Assembly (NCBI RefSeq): GCF_025961225.1
Contig: NZ_JAOQNG010000001.1
Coordinates: 2,390,001 to 2,454,000 of the forward strand
DNA from: Azospirillum canadense
GTDB lineage: Bacteria > Pseudomonadota > Alphaproteobacteria > Azospirillales > Azospirillaceae
Reading direction: 5' to 3'
DNA: 64,000 nucleotides
Shown here: positions 9,292-17,918 of the stretch, one piece after another
Numbering within the stretch: the stretch's first letter is position 1
Layout: each line of letters begins with the position of its first letter
Program-made: the position numbers and the translations under genes
Notes under the pieces: generated by a model
The model's database searches: none
Told to the model about the DNA's origin: nothing
The model's input: only the letters and a program-made list of their open reading frames with translations

Positions 9292-9990
9292 TCACACCGG
9301 CAACGGCGACACCCCGAACACCCACTGGTGCAGGTGCAGGAAGGCGGCGTAAAGCACCAGCGCCAGGATAACGCGCCACCAGCCGATCTCACGCCACACG
9401 AAAGTCTGACGGCCGGCCATAATGGCGGCGAAGGGAATGTTGGAGGTGCGGGCGGCGAAGCGGTCCCAGGCGGGGCCGAGGCGACGCGCCAGCTTGGCGT
9501 CGATCAGCGCGCTGCCGGCCAGCGCCAGGACGGCCAGCGTGCCGAACAGGATCAGCGCGGCGAGGTCGCCGTTGGGGACGATGTGGGCCAGCGCCCACAG
9601 GCCGACACCCCACAGGAAGGGGTTGCGCGTCACGCGCAGGATTCCCCGCACCGGGTCCTTCTCCCCAGCCAGCAACGCCTCCTGCCCGACGGCGGTCGGG
9701 TTCGGGGTGGAGAAGCCGGCGACGAGCAGCAGGAGCGACAGCGGGACGACCAGCAGCGGCACCCAGGCCTGCCAGCCGGCCACAGACCACAGCGGTTCGT
9801 AGGGGGCGTTGTTGTAGGCGGCACCCAGCCACCAGAAGGCCAGCGCGGAAATCAGCGAATAGAGGCCGAGGTAGGGCTTCTCCCCCAGCCGTGACGTCAG
9901 GGCACCGCGCAGCGGCGTGCTGGAGATGCCGAAATGCGTGATCAGCAGGAACAGGCCTGCCGCGGCGACGTGGGCGATGCTGCCGGTCAT
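9292..9990 (-). CDS. NnrU family membrane protein
   Basis: 232 residues with about six hydrophobic segments. The NnrU/isoprenylcysteine methyltransferase-like pattern is visible: HFGISSTPLR in TM1, RVTRNPFLWGVGLWALAHIVPNGD in the middle, and GPAWDRFAARTSNIPFAA near the C-terminus. NnrU was first described beside nitrite/nitric-oxide reductase genes and is thought to act in nitrogen-oxide metabolism, but its biochemical role is unclear. No denitrification genes are in this window. Inner membrane. Confidence 0.88.
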   Translation of the reverse strand: MTGSIAHVAAAGLFLLITHFGISSTPLRGALTSRLGEKPYLGLYSLISALAFWWLGAAYNNAPYEPLWSVAGWQAWVPLLVVPLSLLLLVAGFSTPNPTAVGQEALLAGEKDPVRGILRVTRNPFLWGVGLWALAHIVPNGDLAALILFGTLAVLALAGSALIDAKLARRLGPAWDRFAARTSNIPFAAIMAGRQTFVWREIGWWRVILALVLYAAFLHLHQWVFGVSPLPV

Positions 9991-10063
9991 ACGGGGCTCC
10001 CCGGTGGAGACGAACCCGCCCAGCTTACGCCAATCGCCGCCGCGGCACGCGGTCAGCGTCGGG

Positions 10064-10537
10064 TCACGCGCCCTTTTCGACCGTGGTGGCGCTGCAATAG
10101 GCCCAGTCCTCGCCCTGCAGGCCGAAGAACATGGCCACCGGCTGCTTGCCGGACCGGTCGATGACGACGCGGAAGCGGCTGCCAGTGCAGGCGCCGGCGG
10201 CCTGCTTCTGGTAGGGCAGCTTGACGTGCTTGGACTTTAGGCAGCCGTCGGCGACCTTCGGCGGGTTCGCCGGGCCGTCAACCTTCTTGCCGTTCAGGAC
10301 CATGTAATAGTTGGTCGCCTGCCCGCCCTTCACGTCGGCCTTGATCTCGATCTTGCCGAATCGGGACTTGTAGAGCCCGGCGTCCTGCTCCCCGTCCGGC
10401 GCGCCCGGCGGGATGGTGCGGAAGGAGATGGCGGCGCAGGACGGCGGCTCCTTCTTCTGGGCGTGGGCCGGGCCGGCGAGGGTGAGGGTGGCGAGCCCGG
10501 CGACCAGCACGGCCCCGCAAAGACGCGACAGCGACAT
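10064..10537 (-). CDS. Secreted hypothetical protein
   Basis: 157 residues from ATG 10537, which has AAGAGG upstream; a longer frame exists but its N-terminus is arginine-rich and lacks a site. A clear signal peptide ends at GPAHAQ, giving a periplasmic protein of about 130 residues with four cysteines that could form two disulfides. The pattern KSRFGKIEIKADVKGGQATNYYMVLNGK suggests a small beta-rich domain. No family is recognised. It lies 80 bases upstream (on its own strand, downstream) of the PaaI thioesterase gene and could be in the same transcript. Confidence 0.7.
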   Translation of the reverse strand: MSLSRLCGAVLVAGLATLTLAGPAHAQKKEPPSCAAISFRTIPPGAPDGEQDAGLYKSRFGKIEIKADVKGGQATNYYMVLNGKKVDGPANPPKVADGCLKSKHVKLPYQKQAAGACTGSRFRVVIDRSGKQPVAMFFGLQGEDWAYCSATTVEKGA

Positions 10538-10616
10538 TCGAACCTCTTGTTCATCGGAAGACGGGACGGTAGACGCGACGGAAGACGCGACCGGATTACC
10601 CCATACAGCGGAACAC

Positions 10617-11060
10617 TCAGGCGGGCGACTGACAAAAGACGGTCTGCTGCATGATCGCACAGTCCTTCTCCACCCCACCGTCGAGCATCGACACCTCGAC
10701 ACTGGTGACGGCCAGGGTGCGGCCGGCCTTCAGCACGCGGGCGCGGGCGATCATCACCTCCCCCTTGGCGGGGGACATCAGGTTGATCTTGAACTCCACG
10801 GCCAGCACTTCGCTGCCCGGCGACGTCAGCGACAGGGCGGCGTAGCCCCCGGCGTTGTCGGCCAGCGTGGACACCATGCCCGCGTGGAAATAGCCGTGCT
10901 GCTGCGTCAGCAGTGGGTTGAAAGGCATCCGCATCTCGCAGAAGCCGGGCTCCACGCGGGTCAGCTCGATGCCCAGGGTGCGGCAGATCGGCTGGCGTTC
11001 GAAGCTGGCGCGGCAGCGCGCCTCCCATTTGGGATCGCGTGGTTCGAGGCGCTTGGTCAC
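10617..11060 (-). CDS. PaaI-family hot-dog thioesterase
   Basis: 147 residues, the normal size for a single hot-dog domain. The motif QQHGYFHAGMVSTLADNAGGYAA is the PaaI-type active-site helix with the conserved HxG and Asp. It is followed by VLAVEFKINLMSPAKGE, the beta strand and turn typical of the family. These enzymes hydrolyse acyl-CoA thioesters, often phenylacetyl-CoA or hydroxyaryl-CoA species; the substrate here is unknown. The gene follows thiG on the same strand with a gap of about 54 bases. It may be read through from the thi operon, but nothing ties it to thiamine synthesis. Confidence 0.88.
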   Translation of the reverse strand: MTKRLEPRDPKWEARCRASFERQPICRTLGIELTRVEPGFCEMRMPFNPLLTQQHGYFHAGMVSTLADNAGGYAALSLTSPGSEVLAVEFKINLMSPAKGEVMIARARVLKAGRTLAVTSVEVSMLDGGVEKDCAIMQQTVFCQSPA

Positions 11061-11114
11061 GGAAGGGGCCTTTCCGGTTGTGGAAACGGGTGCGGCCCCT
11101 ACCCTGCGCCAGCC

Positions 11115-11909
<795 letters not shown>

Positions 11910-11916
11910 TCAGTTT

Positions 11917-11939
11917 CCCTCTCCCCCCTGGGGAGAGGG
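11917..11939. repeat. CCCTCTCCCC/GGGGAGAGGG hairpin inside the thi operon
   Basis: A perfect 10-bp stem with a 3-base loop lies in the 89-base gap between thiS and thiG. The flanking bases GGTCAGGGTGAGCGGGCGC resemble the ends of repeats seen at 44667-44693 and 55356-55569. No T-run follows on either strand, so it is unlikely to be an efficient terminator. It may stabilise or process the mRNA. Confidence 0.6.
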
Positions 11940-11989
11940 TCAGGGTGAGCGGGCGCTCGGAGGGCGGATGAGCGCTGTGCGGAGCGCTT

Positions 11990-12199
11990 TCACCCGCCCT
12001 GGACGGGGCGGATGATCTCCAGGGCGTCACCGGGGGAGAGCGGAGTCTGGTCCCAGCGGCGGGAGGGGACGACGGCGCCGTTCAGGGCCACGGCGACTCC
12101 GGGCGTGCCGGGGACGATGCCGCGGCCGGACAGGAGGGCGGCGACGGTGTCGGCGGAAAGGACCTCGTCGCTGCCGTTGACGCGGATGGTGCCCATCAT
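11990..12199 (-). CDS. thiS: Sulfur carrier protein ThiS
   Basis: 69 residues from ATG 12199 (or 68 from the adjacent ATG 12196). It is a ubiquitin-fold carrier whose C-terminal Gly-Gly is adenylated and converted to a thiocarboxylate, donating sulfur to ThiG. The start MGTIRVNGSDE, the middle VALNGAVVPSRRW and the end LEIIRPVQGG match the family. The ATG overlaps the thiO stop codon (ATGA), indicating translational coupling. ThiF is not encoded nearby. Confidence 0.95.
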   Translation of the reverse strand: MMGTIRVNGSDEVLSADTVAALLSGRGIVPGTPGVAVALNGAVVPSRRWDQTPLSPGDALEIIRPVQGG

Positions 12200-13365
12200 G
12201 CCACCACTCCTTTCGGCTGGAAGCGGTCGAGCGCGAAGGGGCGGATCACCGGGTCGCTCTCGCCGGTCAGGATCAGGCGGGCGATCGAGTCGGCGGTGAC
12301 CGGGGTCAGCAGGATGCCGTTGCGGTGGTGGCCGGTGGCGAGCACCAGCCCTTCCACCTCCGTAGGGCCGAGAATCGGCGCGTCGTCGCGGCTGCCGGGG
12401 CGGAAGCCGGCCCAGGCCTCCTCGATGGGCAGTTCGGCGATGCCCGGCAGGGCGCGCCACGCACCCTCCAGCAGGGCGAACTGGCCGCCGGCGGTCAGCC
12501 GGTCGTCGAATCCGCGCTCCTCCGTCGTCGCGCCGATCAGCAGGCGACCGTCCAGCCGCGGGATCAGGTAGGTGCCGGGCGTCCACACCACATGGCGCAA
12601 CAACGGCAGGCGGGAGTCCATGCGCAGGCAGACCATCTGGCCCTTGACGGGACGGACCGGCGGGCGCGCGGGCGGGGGAAGTCCTTCAATGCCGGCGGAC
12701 CAGGCACCGGCCGCCAGGACGATGCGGTCGGCCTCGACCAAGCGGTCGCCGACCCACAGGCCAACGACCTGGCCGCCTTGCCCCTCGATGCGGGTGACCG
12801 GGGCGTTCTCGTGCACCTCAACTCCGGCGCGCAGGGCGGCCGCGTGCAGGGCGGTGGCGAGCTTGCGGTTGTCGACCTGGTGGTCCTCCGCGCAATAGAG
12901 CGCGCCGGCCACGCCGGGCTGGAGGTAGGGCTCGCGCCGGCGCACCTCCGCCCCACTCAACCATTCCACCGGCAGACCGAGGCCGGCCTGGAGGTCGTGG
13001 AGGAAGCGGACCTTCGCCGCGTCGTCGGCGGTCTGCGCGATGACCATGGTGCCTTCGCGGCGCAGGTCCACGGACTGACCGCTGGCATCCTCAAGCTCCG
13101 CCGCGAAGACGGGCCAGAGCGCCTGGGAGGCGCGGGTCAGCGGCAGAAGGCTTTCCTCGCCGGGCTCCGTCTCCACGCAGGCGGCGAGCATGCCGCCGGC
13201 CGCATGGGTGGCGCCGCGGCCGGCAAGCCCGCGGTCGAAGACCTGCACGCGGCAACCGGCGGAGGCCAGCCGCCACGCGATGGACAGGCCGATGGCGCCG
13301 GCACCGACGATCGCGACCGAGGGGATGGCGACGGAAATAGGACGTGAAAATGCCGTGGATCGCAT
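12196..13365 (-). CDS. thiO: Glycine oxidase ThiO
   Basis: 389 residues. This FAD-dependent amine oxidase oxidises glycine to dehydroglycine (iminoacetate) for thiazole formation in aerobes. The Rossmann motif VAIVGAGAIGLSIAWRLA begins near residue 17, followed by GRGATHAAGGMLAA, and the C-terminal GLVLATGHHRNGILLTPVTA is the second FAD-contacting region. It is the first gene of thiOSG. ATG 13365 lies six bases after the end of the TPP aptamer, and the Shine-Dalgarno-like AGGGAG is the aptamer's own 3' strand. Ligand binding should therefore block translation initiation directly. Confidence 0.95.
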   Translation of the reverse strand: MRSTAFSRPISVAIPSVAIVGAGAIGLSIAWRLASAGCRVQVFDRGLAGRGATHAAGGMLAACVETEPGEESLLPLTRASQALWPVFAAELEDASGQSVDLRREGTMVIAQTADDAAKVRFLHDLQAGLGLPVEWLSGAEVRRREPYLQPGVAGALYCAEDHQVDNRKLATALHAAALRAGVEVHENAPVTRIEGQGGQVVGLWVGDRLVEADRIVLAAGAWSAGIEGLPPPARPPVRPVKGQMVCLRMDSRLPLLRHVVWTPGTYLIPRLDGRLLIGATTEERGFDDRLTAGGQFALLEGAWRALPGIAELPIEEAWAGFRPGSRDDAPILGPTEVEGLVLATGHHRNGILLTPVTADSIARLILTGESDPVIRPFALDRFQPKGVVA

Positions 13366-13370
13366 GCGGC

Positions 13371-13449
13371 GGCTCCCTTCGCTGGCATTATCCAGACAGG
13401 TTCGATGGGTGTGATCTCAGCCGCACGAGCGCATCCCGCGCGGCACCCC
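13371..13449 (-). promoter_or_regulatory. TPP (THI-box) riboswitch
   Basis: On the minus strand the element starts GGGGTGCC, contains the invariant GGCTGAGAT and continues with GAACCTGTCTGGATAATGCC then AGCGAAGGGAG, which is near-consensus for the thiamine pyrophosphate aptamer. The variable P3 region (about 20 bases, GCGCGGGATGCGC...) folds on itself. The last AGGGAG serves as Shine-Dalgarno site for thiO at 13365. This geometry favours translational control without a separate expression platform. Confidence 0.96.
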
Positions 13450-13467
13450 AGCCAATGCGACGATAAT

Positions 13468-13488
13468 CCAAAACCACCTGTGGTTTGG
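13468..13488 (-). terminator. Possible mgtE terminator hairpin
   Basis: CCAAA(A)CCAC pairs with GTGGTTTGG, giving a nine-pair stem with one bulge, 17 bases after the mgtE stop and just before the TPP riboswitch. Only a short mixed A/T tract (ATTATCG on the minus strand) follows, so termination strength is uncertain. Confidence 0.4.
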
Positions 13489-13504
13489 CAAGCCCGAAAT
13501 CAGC

Positions 13505-14971
13505 CTACAGGAGGATCGCGGCGGCGAGCCCCAGGAAGGCGAAGAAGCCGACCACGTCGGTCACCGTGGTCAGGAACACGGCACTGGCCACCGCCGGATC
13601 GACGCCCAGCTTGTCGAGCCCCAGTGGCAGCAGCGCCCCGAACAGGCCGGCGACGAACAGGTTGATGACCATGGCGCAGGCGATCACCACCCCGATCATG
13701 GGCGAGAACCAGATCCAGGCGATCAGCCCGACCGCCACCGCGAAGACCACGCCGTTGATTAACCCGACCAGCACCTCCTTCCCCACCACGCGGAACGCGT
13801 TGGAGGAGGACAGCTCGCGTGTCGCCAACGCGCGCACCACGACCGTCAGGGTCTGGGTGCCGGCGTTGCCGCCCATGGAGGCGACGATGGGCATCAGCAC
13901 GGCCAGCGCGACGATCTGCGAGATCGTGCCCTCGAACAGCGAGATGACGCCCGACGCGATGAAGGCGGTGACGAGGTTGACGGCCAGCCACCAGACGCGG
14001 GAGCGGGCGATGTCGCCGATGCCGCTGAACACGCCGGTGTCGCCGACGCCGCCCAGCTTGCGGATGTCGTCCTCCGCCTCCTCGTCGATGATGTGGACGA
14101 CGTCATCCACGGTGATCACGCCGATCAGCCGCCCGCCCGCGTCCACCACGGGGGCGGACACCAGCGCGTACTGGCGGAAGAGGTTCGCCACCTCCTCCTG
14201 GTCCATGGTGGCGGGGATGGTGTCCACCTCCTCCGTCACGATGTCGGCGATACGGACGGAGCGCTTCTGGCGCAGCAGCCGCGACAGCGGCACGGCGCCG
14301 ACGACCCGGTGCATGGGGTCGACGACGAAGATGTCGTAGAAATCCTCCGGCAGATCGTCGGAGGCCGCGCGCACATAATCGATGGTCTTGCCCACCGTCC
14401 AGAACAGCGGCACCGCGACGAGGTCGCGCTGCATCAGGCGGCCGGCGGTGTATTCATCGTAGGTCAGGTTCTCCTGAACCAGCGCGCGGTCGGCAGCCGG
14501 CAGGTTCTCCAGCACCTCCCGCCGGGTCTCCTCGTCCAGGTCCTCGATGAGGTCCACCGCGTCGTCGGTGTCGAGGTCGGCGACCGCGGCGGCCAGCTCC
14601 TTCGGCTCGAACAGCCCGACGATCTCCTCGCGGAGGTCGGGGTTCAGGTAGCTCAGCACCTCGCCGTCGAAGTCGGGGCGCAGCAGGCCGACCAGAGCCT
14701 CGCGCTCGTCGTGGCCCAGCTGCTCGATCAGGTCGGCGACGTCGGCGGGGTGCAGTTCCCCAATCTCGGCGCGCAACGCCTCGCGCCGGTGGTCGCGCAG
14801 GTGGGCGACGACGTCCTCGACGAACTCCGGCTCGACGCCGTAGCGACGCTCCTCCTCGCCCTCCTCACTGAGCTGGTGGGGGCGGAGTTGATGAGGGCGT
14901 TCCGCCGCCCGTTGCGGCTCATCGTCCGGGATGCGATTCGGCTCCTGGGGGTCGGCGTGCATGGCGGACAC
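13505..14971 (-). CDS. mgtE: Magnesium transporter MgtE
   Basis: 488 residues. The cytoplasmic N-domain of helical repeats spans about 30-160 (LHPADVADLIEQLGHDEREALV). A pair of CBS domains follows at about 165-290, including YDIFVVDPMHRVVGAVPLSRLL and LIGVITVDDVVHIIDEEAEDD. The C-terminal membrane domain has five TM segments, with MPIVASMGGNAGTQTL and VVIACAMVINLFVAGLFGALLPL, the pore signature. It is a dimeric Mg2+ channel gated by Mg2+ binding to the N and CBS domains. ATG 14971 is preceded by GGGAGGGTG. Confidence 0.95.
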   Translation of the reverse strand: MSAMHADPQEPNRIPDDEPQRAAERPHQLRPHQLSEEGEEERRYGVEPEFVEDVVAHLRDHRREALRAEIGELHPADVADLIEQLGHDEREALVGLLRPDFDGEVLSYLNPDLREEIVGLFEPKELAAAVADLDTDDAVDLIEDLDEETRREVLENLPAADRALVQENLTYDEYTAGRLMQRDLVAVPLFWTVGKTIDYVRAASDDLPEDFYDIFVVDPMHRVVGAVPLSRLLRQKRSVRIADIVTEEVDTIPATMDQEEVANLFRQYALVSAPVVDAGGRLIGVITVDDVVHIIDEEAEDDIRKLGGVGDTGVFSGIGDIARSRVWWLAVNLVTAFIASGVISLFEGTISQIVALAVLMPIVASMGGNAGTQTLTVVVRALATRELSSSNAFRVVGKEVLVGLINGVVFAVAVGLIAWIWFSPMIGVVIACAMVINLFVAGLFGALLPLGLDKLGVDPAVASAVFLTTVTDVVGFFAFLGLAAAILL

Positions 14972-15225
14972 CCTCCCTTAGCGATGGCAACGCGACGCGA
15001 CGGCATGGCCCAGGGGCTGGCCGGCCATGGCGCACCGGGGTTTGCGGGTTGGGGGAGCCCCCGCGCGGGTCGTCGCCGGGGCGCCCACGAAATATAGGTG
15101 CGCCTCCGCTTTGTCCAGCATGGCAAACGCGGCCCGCGCGCCCGGCCCCTCCTTCGCGCAATGCTTGCACATGCGGAAAAGTTAGGGCACCCATAATGGG
15201 GTTCCCCCAGCCAGCGGACGGTCCG
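14972..15225. other. Intergenic region between mgtE and the STAS gene
   Basis: The region holds strong G+C stem-loops (GGGGGAGCCCCC; CGGGCGCGCGGGCCGCG) and must contain the divergent promoters of both neighbours. On the minus strand TGGACA and TATATT are separated by 15 bases, a poor promoter match. I see no convincing Mg2+-sensing leader. A 64-codon minus-strand frame starting MCKHC lacks a ribosome-binding site and is not called. Confidence 0.4.
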
Positions 15226-15528
15226 ATGGAATACGCCTACACCGAGGTCGACGGCCAGGAAGGCATTCTGCTGTCGGGGCGCTTCACCTACGACGACAGC
15301 CCCAAGTTCCACGCCCTTCTGGCGGATTGGGACGTTGCCGCCCGCCCGGACGTGCATTTGGACCTGCGCTACCTGACGTTTCTGGATTCAACGGCCATCG
15401 GCATGCTGTTCATCCTGGCCAACCGCTGCCGCGACGCCAAGGGACAGGTGGTGGTCCACAACGCGCAACCCTATCTGGTGCAGACCCTGCGCCGCGTGGC
15501 GCTGGACCAGTACGTCACCTTCTGCTGA
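15226..15528 (+). CDS. STAS-domain anti-anti-sigma-type protein
   Basis: 100 residues (an ATG at 15196 would add ten). The single STAS domain has VHLDLRYLTFLDSTAIGMLFIL, in which the Ser of Asp-Ser-Thr is the residue phosphorylated by cognate kinases in SpoIIAA-type proteins. It is a likely regulatory switch binding an anti-sigma factor or kinase; no partner kinase is adjacent. It is divergent from mgtE and followed by the terminator and tRNA-Leu on the other strand. Confidence 0.87.
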   Translation: MEYAYTEVDGQEGILLSGRFTYDDSPKFHALLADWDVAARPDVHLDLRYLTFLDSTAIGMLFILANRCRDAKGQVVVHNAQPYLVQTLRRVALDQYVTFC

Positions 15529-15544
15529 CAAGGCAGCCAGACAC

Positions 15545-15579
15545 GAAAAAGCCCGCTCGGCCGTTCGGCCTGCGGGCTC
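15545..15579 (-). terminator. Terminator of the tRNA-Leu gene
   Basis: GCCCGC...GCGGGC with an inner GGCCG/CGGCC pair forms a strong stem at 15551-15577. On the minus strand it ends in GGGCTTTTTCGTG, a good T-run. It lies 30 bases past the tRNA 3' end and could also stop the convergent STAS transcript. Confidence 0.82.
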
Positions 15580-15607
15580 TTCGAACCATCCCAACGATGT
15601 GGGAGAG

Positions 15608-15694
15608 TGGTGCGGTCGAGAAGACTCGAACTTCCACGGCATCTCTGCCACAGCGACCTCAACGCTGCGCGTCTACCAATTCCGCCACGACCGC
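15608..15694 (-). tRNA. tRNA-Leu (anticodon GAG)
   Basis: 87 bases including an encoded CCA. The acceptor stem GCGGTCG pairs with CGACCGC. The D-arm contains GGCGGAATTGGTAGACGC, the anticodon loop TTGAGGT gives GAG (15658-15660), and a long class II variable arm precedes the T-arm GTTCGAGTC. All expected stems form by eye. Confidence 0.95.
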
Positions 15695-15818
15695 ACGAGG
15701 CTGGTAGCACCGTTGACAGGATTGCTCTTGCCAACAGGTGGAGCGGGGGAATACCAGATCCCCAACGCCCGATCAAGCGGCGTCTCGCGCAGCCCGTCAA
15801 GAAAGTCTCCGTTCCGTC

Positions 15819-16526
15819 ATGACCGCCCTGCCCCAGACCGACCCGAACGCCCCCACCCCCGTAACCGCCGGTATCGAATGGCGGATCAGCGACTCGCCCG
15901 TCCCCTACCCGGAGGCCCTGGCGGAGATGGAGGCGCGCGTCGAAGCCATCCGGGCCGGGACCGCGCCGGAACTGGTCTGGCTGCTGGAGCACCCGCCGCT
16001 CTACACCGCCGGCACCAGCGCCCGCCGGGAGGACCTGCTGGAGCCCGACCGTTTCCCCGTCTACGACGCTGGGCGCGGCGGCCAGTTCACCTACCACGGG
16101 CCCGGCCAGCGCGTGGCCTATGTGATGCTGGACCTGAAGAAGCGCGGCGCCGACATCCGGGCCTTCGTCCACGACCTGGAGGAGTGGCTGATCCGCACGC
16201 TGGCCGCCTTCAACATCAGGGGGGAGCGGCGCGAGGGCCGCGTCGGCATCTGGGTCGACAAGCGGCCCTACGGCGGCGTGCCCGGCCAGGAGGACAAGAT
16301 CGCCGCCATCGGCGTGCGGGTGCGGCGCTGGGTCAGCTTCCACGGCGTCGCGCTGAACGTGGAACCGGACCTGTCCCACTTCTCCGGCATCGTGCCCTGC
16401 GGGATCAGCGAGCATGGCGTGACGTCCATGGTGGCGCTCGGCCACCTCGTGACCATGGAGGACGTGGACGCGGCGATGATCGCCAGCTTCGCCGAGGTGT
16501 TCGGCCGAGGTCCGGCGGAGGAATGA
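15819..16526 (+). CDS. lipB: Octanoyl-[ACP]:protein N-octanoyltransferase LipB
   Basis: 235 residues. It transfers octanoyl from ACP to lipoyl domains, the first step of lipoate assembly. The family motifs are all present: [35 protein letters not shown], the catalytic Lys in [14 protein letters not shown], and the catalytic Cys in [15 protein letters not shown]. The ATG at 15819 has only a weak AGAAAG upstream; a longer frame from 15738 would begin in poorly conserved sequence. No lipA gene is adjacent. Cytoplasmic. Confidence 0.96.
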   Translation: MTALPQTDPNAPTPVTAGIEWRISDSPVPYPEALAEMEARVEAIRAGTAPELVWLLEHPPLYTAGTSARREDLLEPDRFPVYDAGRGGQFTYHGPGQRVAYVMLDLKKRGADIRAFVHDLEEWLIRTLAAFNIRGERREGRVGIWVDKRPYGGVPGQEDKIAAIGVRVRRWVSFHGVALNVEPDLSHFSGIVPCGISEHGVTSMVALGHLVTMEDVDAAMIASFAEVFGRGPAEE

Positions 16527-16542
16527 TTGCAGGGCGGCGCGA

Positions 16543-17073
16543 TCACTTCTTCTTGGCGGGGGGCTGGCCGTCGTTGAGGATGCGCAGGTCCTCGTTGGTG
16601 ATGGAGATCACCGTGCAGCCGGTCGAGTCGCCGTTGCGGAACAGGTAGATCAGCTTGCGGTTGGCCTGCTTCTTCGGGTCGTACAGGTTCAGCCCGTGGC
16701 CGAAGGCGACGCCCAGCACGTCGCCCTTGAAGATGGCCCGGAAGCGCATGGGCATCACCTCCTGAAACTTCCGGGCGGCGCAGAGGTCGCTCAACGCCTT
16801 CTCGAAGCGCCCGGCCTTGCGCCAGTCCTGGGTGGAGCGAATCGTCACCCATTGCGGCGGGTACGGGTAGCGCACCACCGGCGGAGCCAATGGAAGATCG
16901 TAGCCGCCGGGCGGCACCGGCGCTTGGTGCCCGTCCTCCGTCCGGTTCAACGGGCTGTCGGCCAGCGCGGGGAGAGCCGCGAGGGCAACGAGGAGAGCCG
17001 TAAAATTCCGTATGGCGACCGACCGGGTCCTTTCACCACAGAGACACAGAGGGCACAGAGAGAACCGGAGCAT
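16543..17073 (-). CDS. Secreted hypothetical protein with start inside a repeat
   Basis: 176 residues if started at ATG 17073. The mature part after ALPALA|DS is well formed (YPYPPQWVTIRSTQDW; FRAIFKGDVLGVAFGHGLNLYD; GDSTGCTVISITNEDLRIL) and no family is recognised. The signal-peptide core is RNFTALLVALAALPALA, but no ATG, GTG or TTG lies just before it. The nearest starts are 28 or more codons upstream, within the CTCTGTGTCTCTGTGG repeat. The repeat may have displaced the original start, or the leader is unusually long. Convergent with lipB with a 16-base gap. Confidence 0.65.
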   Translation of the reverse strand: MLRFSLCPLCLCGERTRSVAIRNFTALLVALAALPALADSPLNRTEDGHQAPVPPGGYDLPLAPPVVRYPYPPQWVTIRSTQDWRKAGRFEKALSDLCAARKFQEVMPMRFRAIFKGDVLGVAFGHGLNLYDPKKQANRKLIYLFRNGDSTGCTVISITNEDLRILNDGQPPAKKK

Positions 17074-17150
17074 CGTCGGCCGTTTGGTTGGGCGCATTCC
17101 GAACCAGCGCGTCACCAGAATTATCTCTGTGTCTCCGTGTCTCTGTGGTT
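17034..17150. repeat. Inverted-repeat mini-element (ACCACAGAGACAC family, copy 1)
   Basis: Left arm CACCACAGAGACACAGAG (17034-17062, extended by GGCACAGAGAG) and right arm CTCTGTGTCTCCGTGTCTCTGTGG (17124-17150) are inverted copies about 60 bases apart. The same arms occur at 35897-36014 with a different interior, so it is a dispersed element rather than a local hairpin. Confidence 0.75.
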
Positions 17151-17176
17151 AACAACCTCCATATCGACACCCTCCC

Positions 17177-17494
17177 TCACAGCGTCCCGCGCTGCTCGAA
17201 CGGCAAGGAGCCCGGGTCGCGGGCGGATTCGATGGCGATGTCGCGGACGATGGCGGACGACGGGCCGCGGCGACAGGCCTCCAGCATGCGGTCCACGGTG
17301 TCGGCGGGGCCGGCGAACAGCGCCTCCACCGTGCCGTCGCTGCGGTTGCGCACCCAGCCGTCGAGGCCGAAGGCGGTCGCCGTGTCCACGGTCCAGCCGC
17401 GGTACCACACGCCCTGCACCTTGCCGTGGATGCGGGCCAGCACCGCCTTGCGTTCGGTGCGGTCCGGTCCGGGTTCGGCCCCAGGTTCAGCCAT
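17177..17494 (-). CDS. acyP: Acylphosphatase
   Basis: 105 residues. The core ARIHGKVQGVWYRGWTVDTA carries the phosphate-binding loop and catalytic Arg. LDGWVRNRSDGTVEALFAG supplies the catalytic Asn. The enzyme hydrolyses small acyl phosphates such as carbamoyl phosphate. An N-terminal charged extension of about 15 residues precedes the domain. The start overlaps the end of the upstream 2TM gene by 8 bases, so the two are likely co-translated. Cytoplasmic. Confidence 0.94.
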   Translation of the reverse strand: MAEPGAEPGPDRTERKAVLARIHGKVQGVWYRGWTVDTATAFGLDGWVRNRSDGTVEALFAGPADTVDRMLEACRRGPSSAIVRDIAIESARDPGSLPFEQRGTL

Positions 17495-17744
17495 GTCCAG
17501 GCTCCATATCGTTCTTGCGCCCCCACCACCCCATGACGTAGGCCGCGTGGAGCGCCAGGGGGGCTCCCCAGGCGACCAGGGGGAAGAGGAACCAGGGATA
17601 TCCGGGGTCCAGCACGGCGTTCACCGGCACGAGGACCACCATCGCCACGAAATAGGCGATCAGATGGTTGAGGAAACCGCGCAGGCGCCTTTTTCGTTCC
17701 GCATCACCGAGTTGATCAGCACCTTGTTGATCCGCGTCACTCAA
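17487..17744 (-). CDS. 2TM domain-containing membrane protein
   Basis: 85 residues. After a charged N-terminus (DAERKRRLRGF) there are two TM segments: FLNHLIAYFVAMVVLVPVNAV and FLFPLVAWGAPLALHAAYVMG, with a Trp-Trp-Gly turn after the second. This matches the 2TM domain often fused to histidine kinases or standing alone. The 3' end overlaps acyP by 8 bases. Function unknown. Confidence 0.82.
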   Translation of the reverse strand: MSDADQQGADQLGDAERKRRLRGFLNHLIAYFVAMVVLVPVNAVLDPGYPWFLFPLVAWGAPLALHAAYVMGWWGRKNDMEPGHG

Positions 17745-17918
17745 ATCCGGCCTCCGCGATCAGCAATCACACAGCGATCAAGCCGGGCCGCGGGGAAGGT
17801 GCGCACCGCCCCGGAAACCAGGCCCGACGGCCGGAATATCGGCCCTCCCCCGGCGCCTGTCCATCCTCGTGACGGCAAAGGGCGGCGGGCGGAATGATCG
17901 TCCGCCCGCCGCCGGTCA

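Noticed and set aside
14978..15172. Small minus-strand gene beginning MCKHC
   Set aside because: No ribosome-binding site, and it overlaps the mgtE leader; the tail is low complexity.
14972..15190. Mg2+ riboswitch (M-box) upstream of mgtE
   Set aside because: G+C-rich stem-loops are present but I could not match the conserved M-box core.
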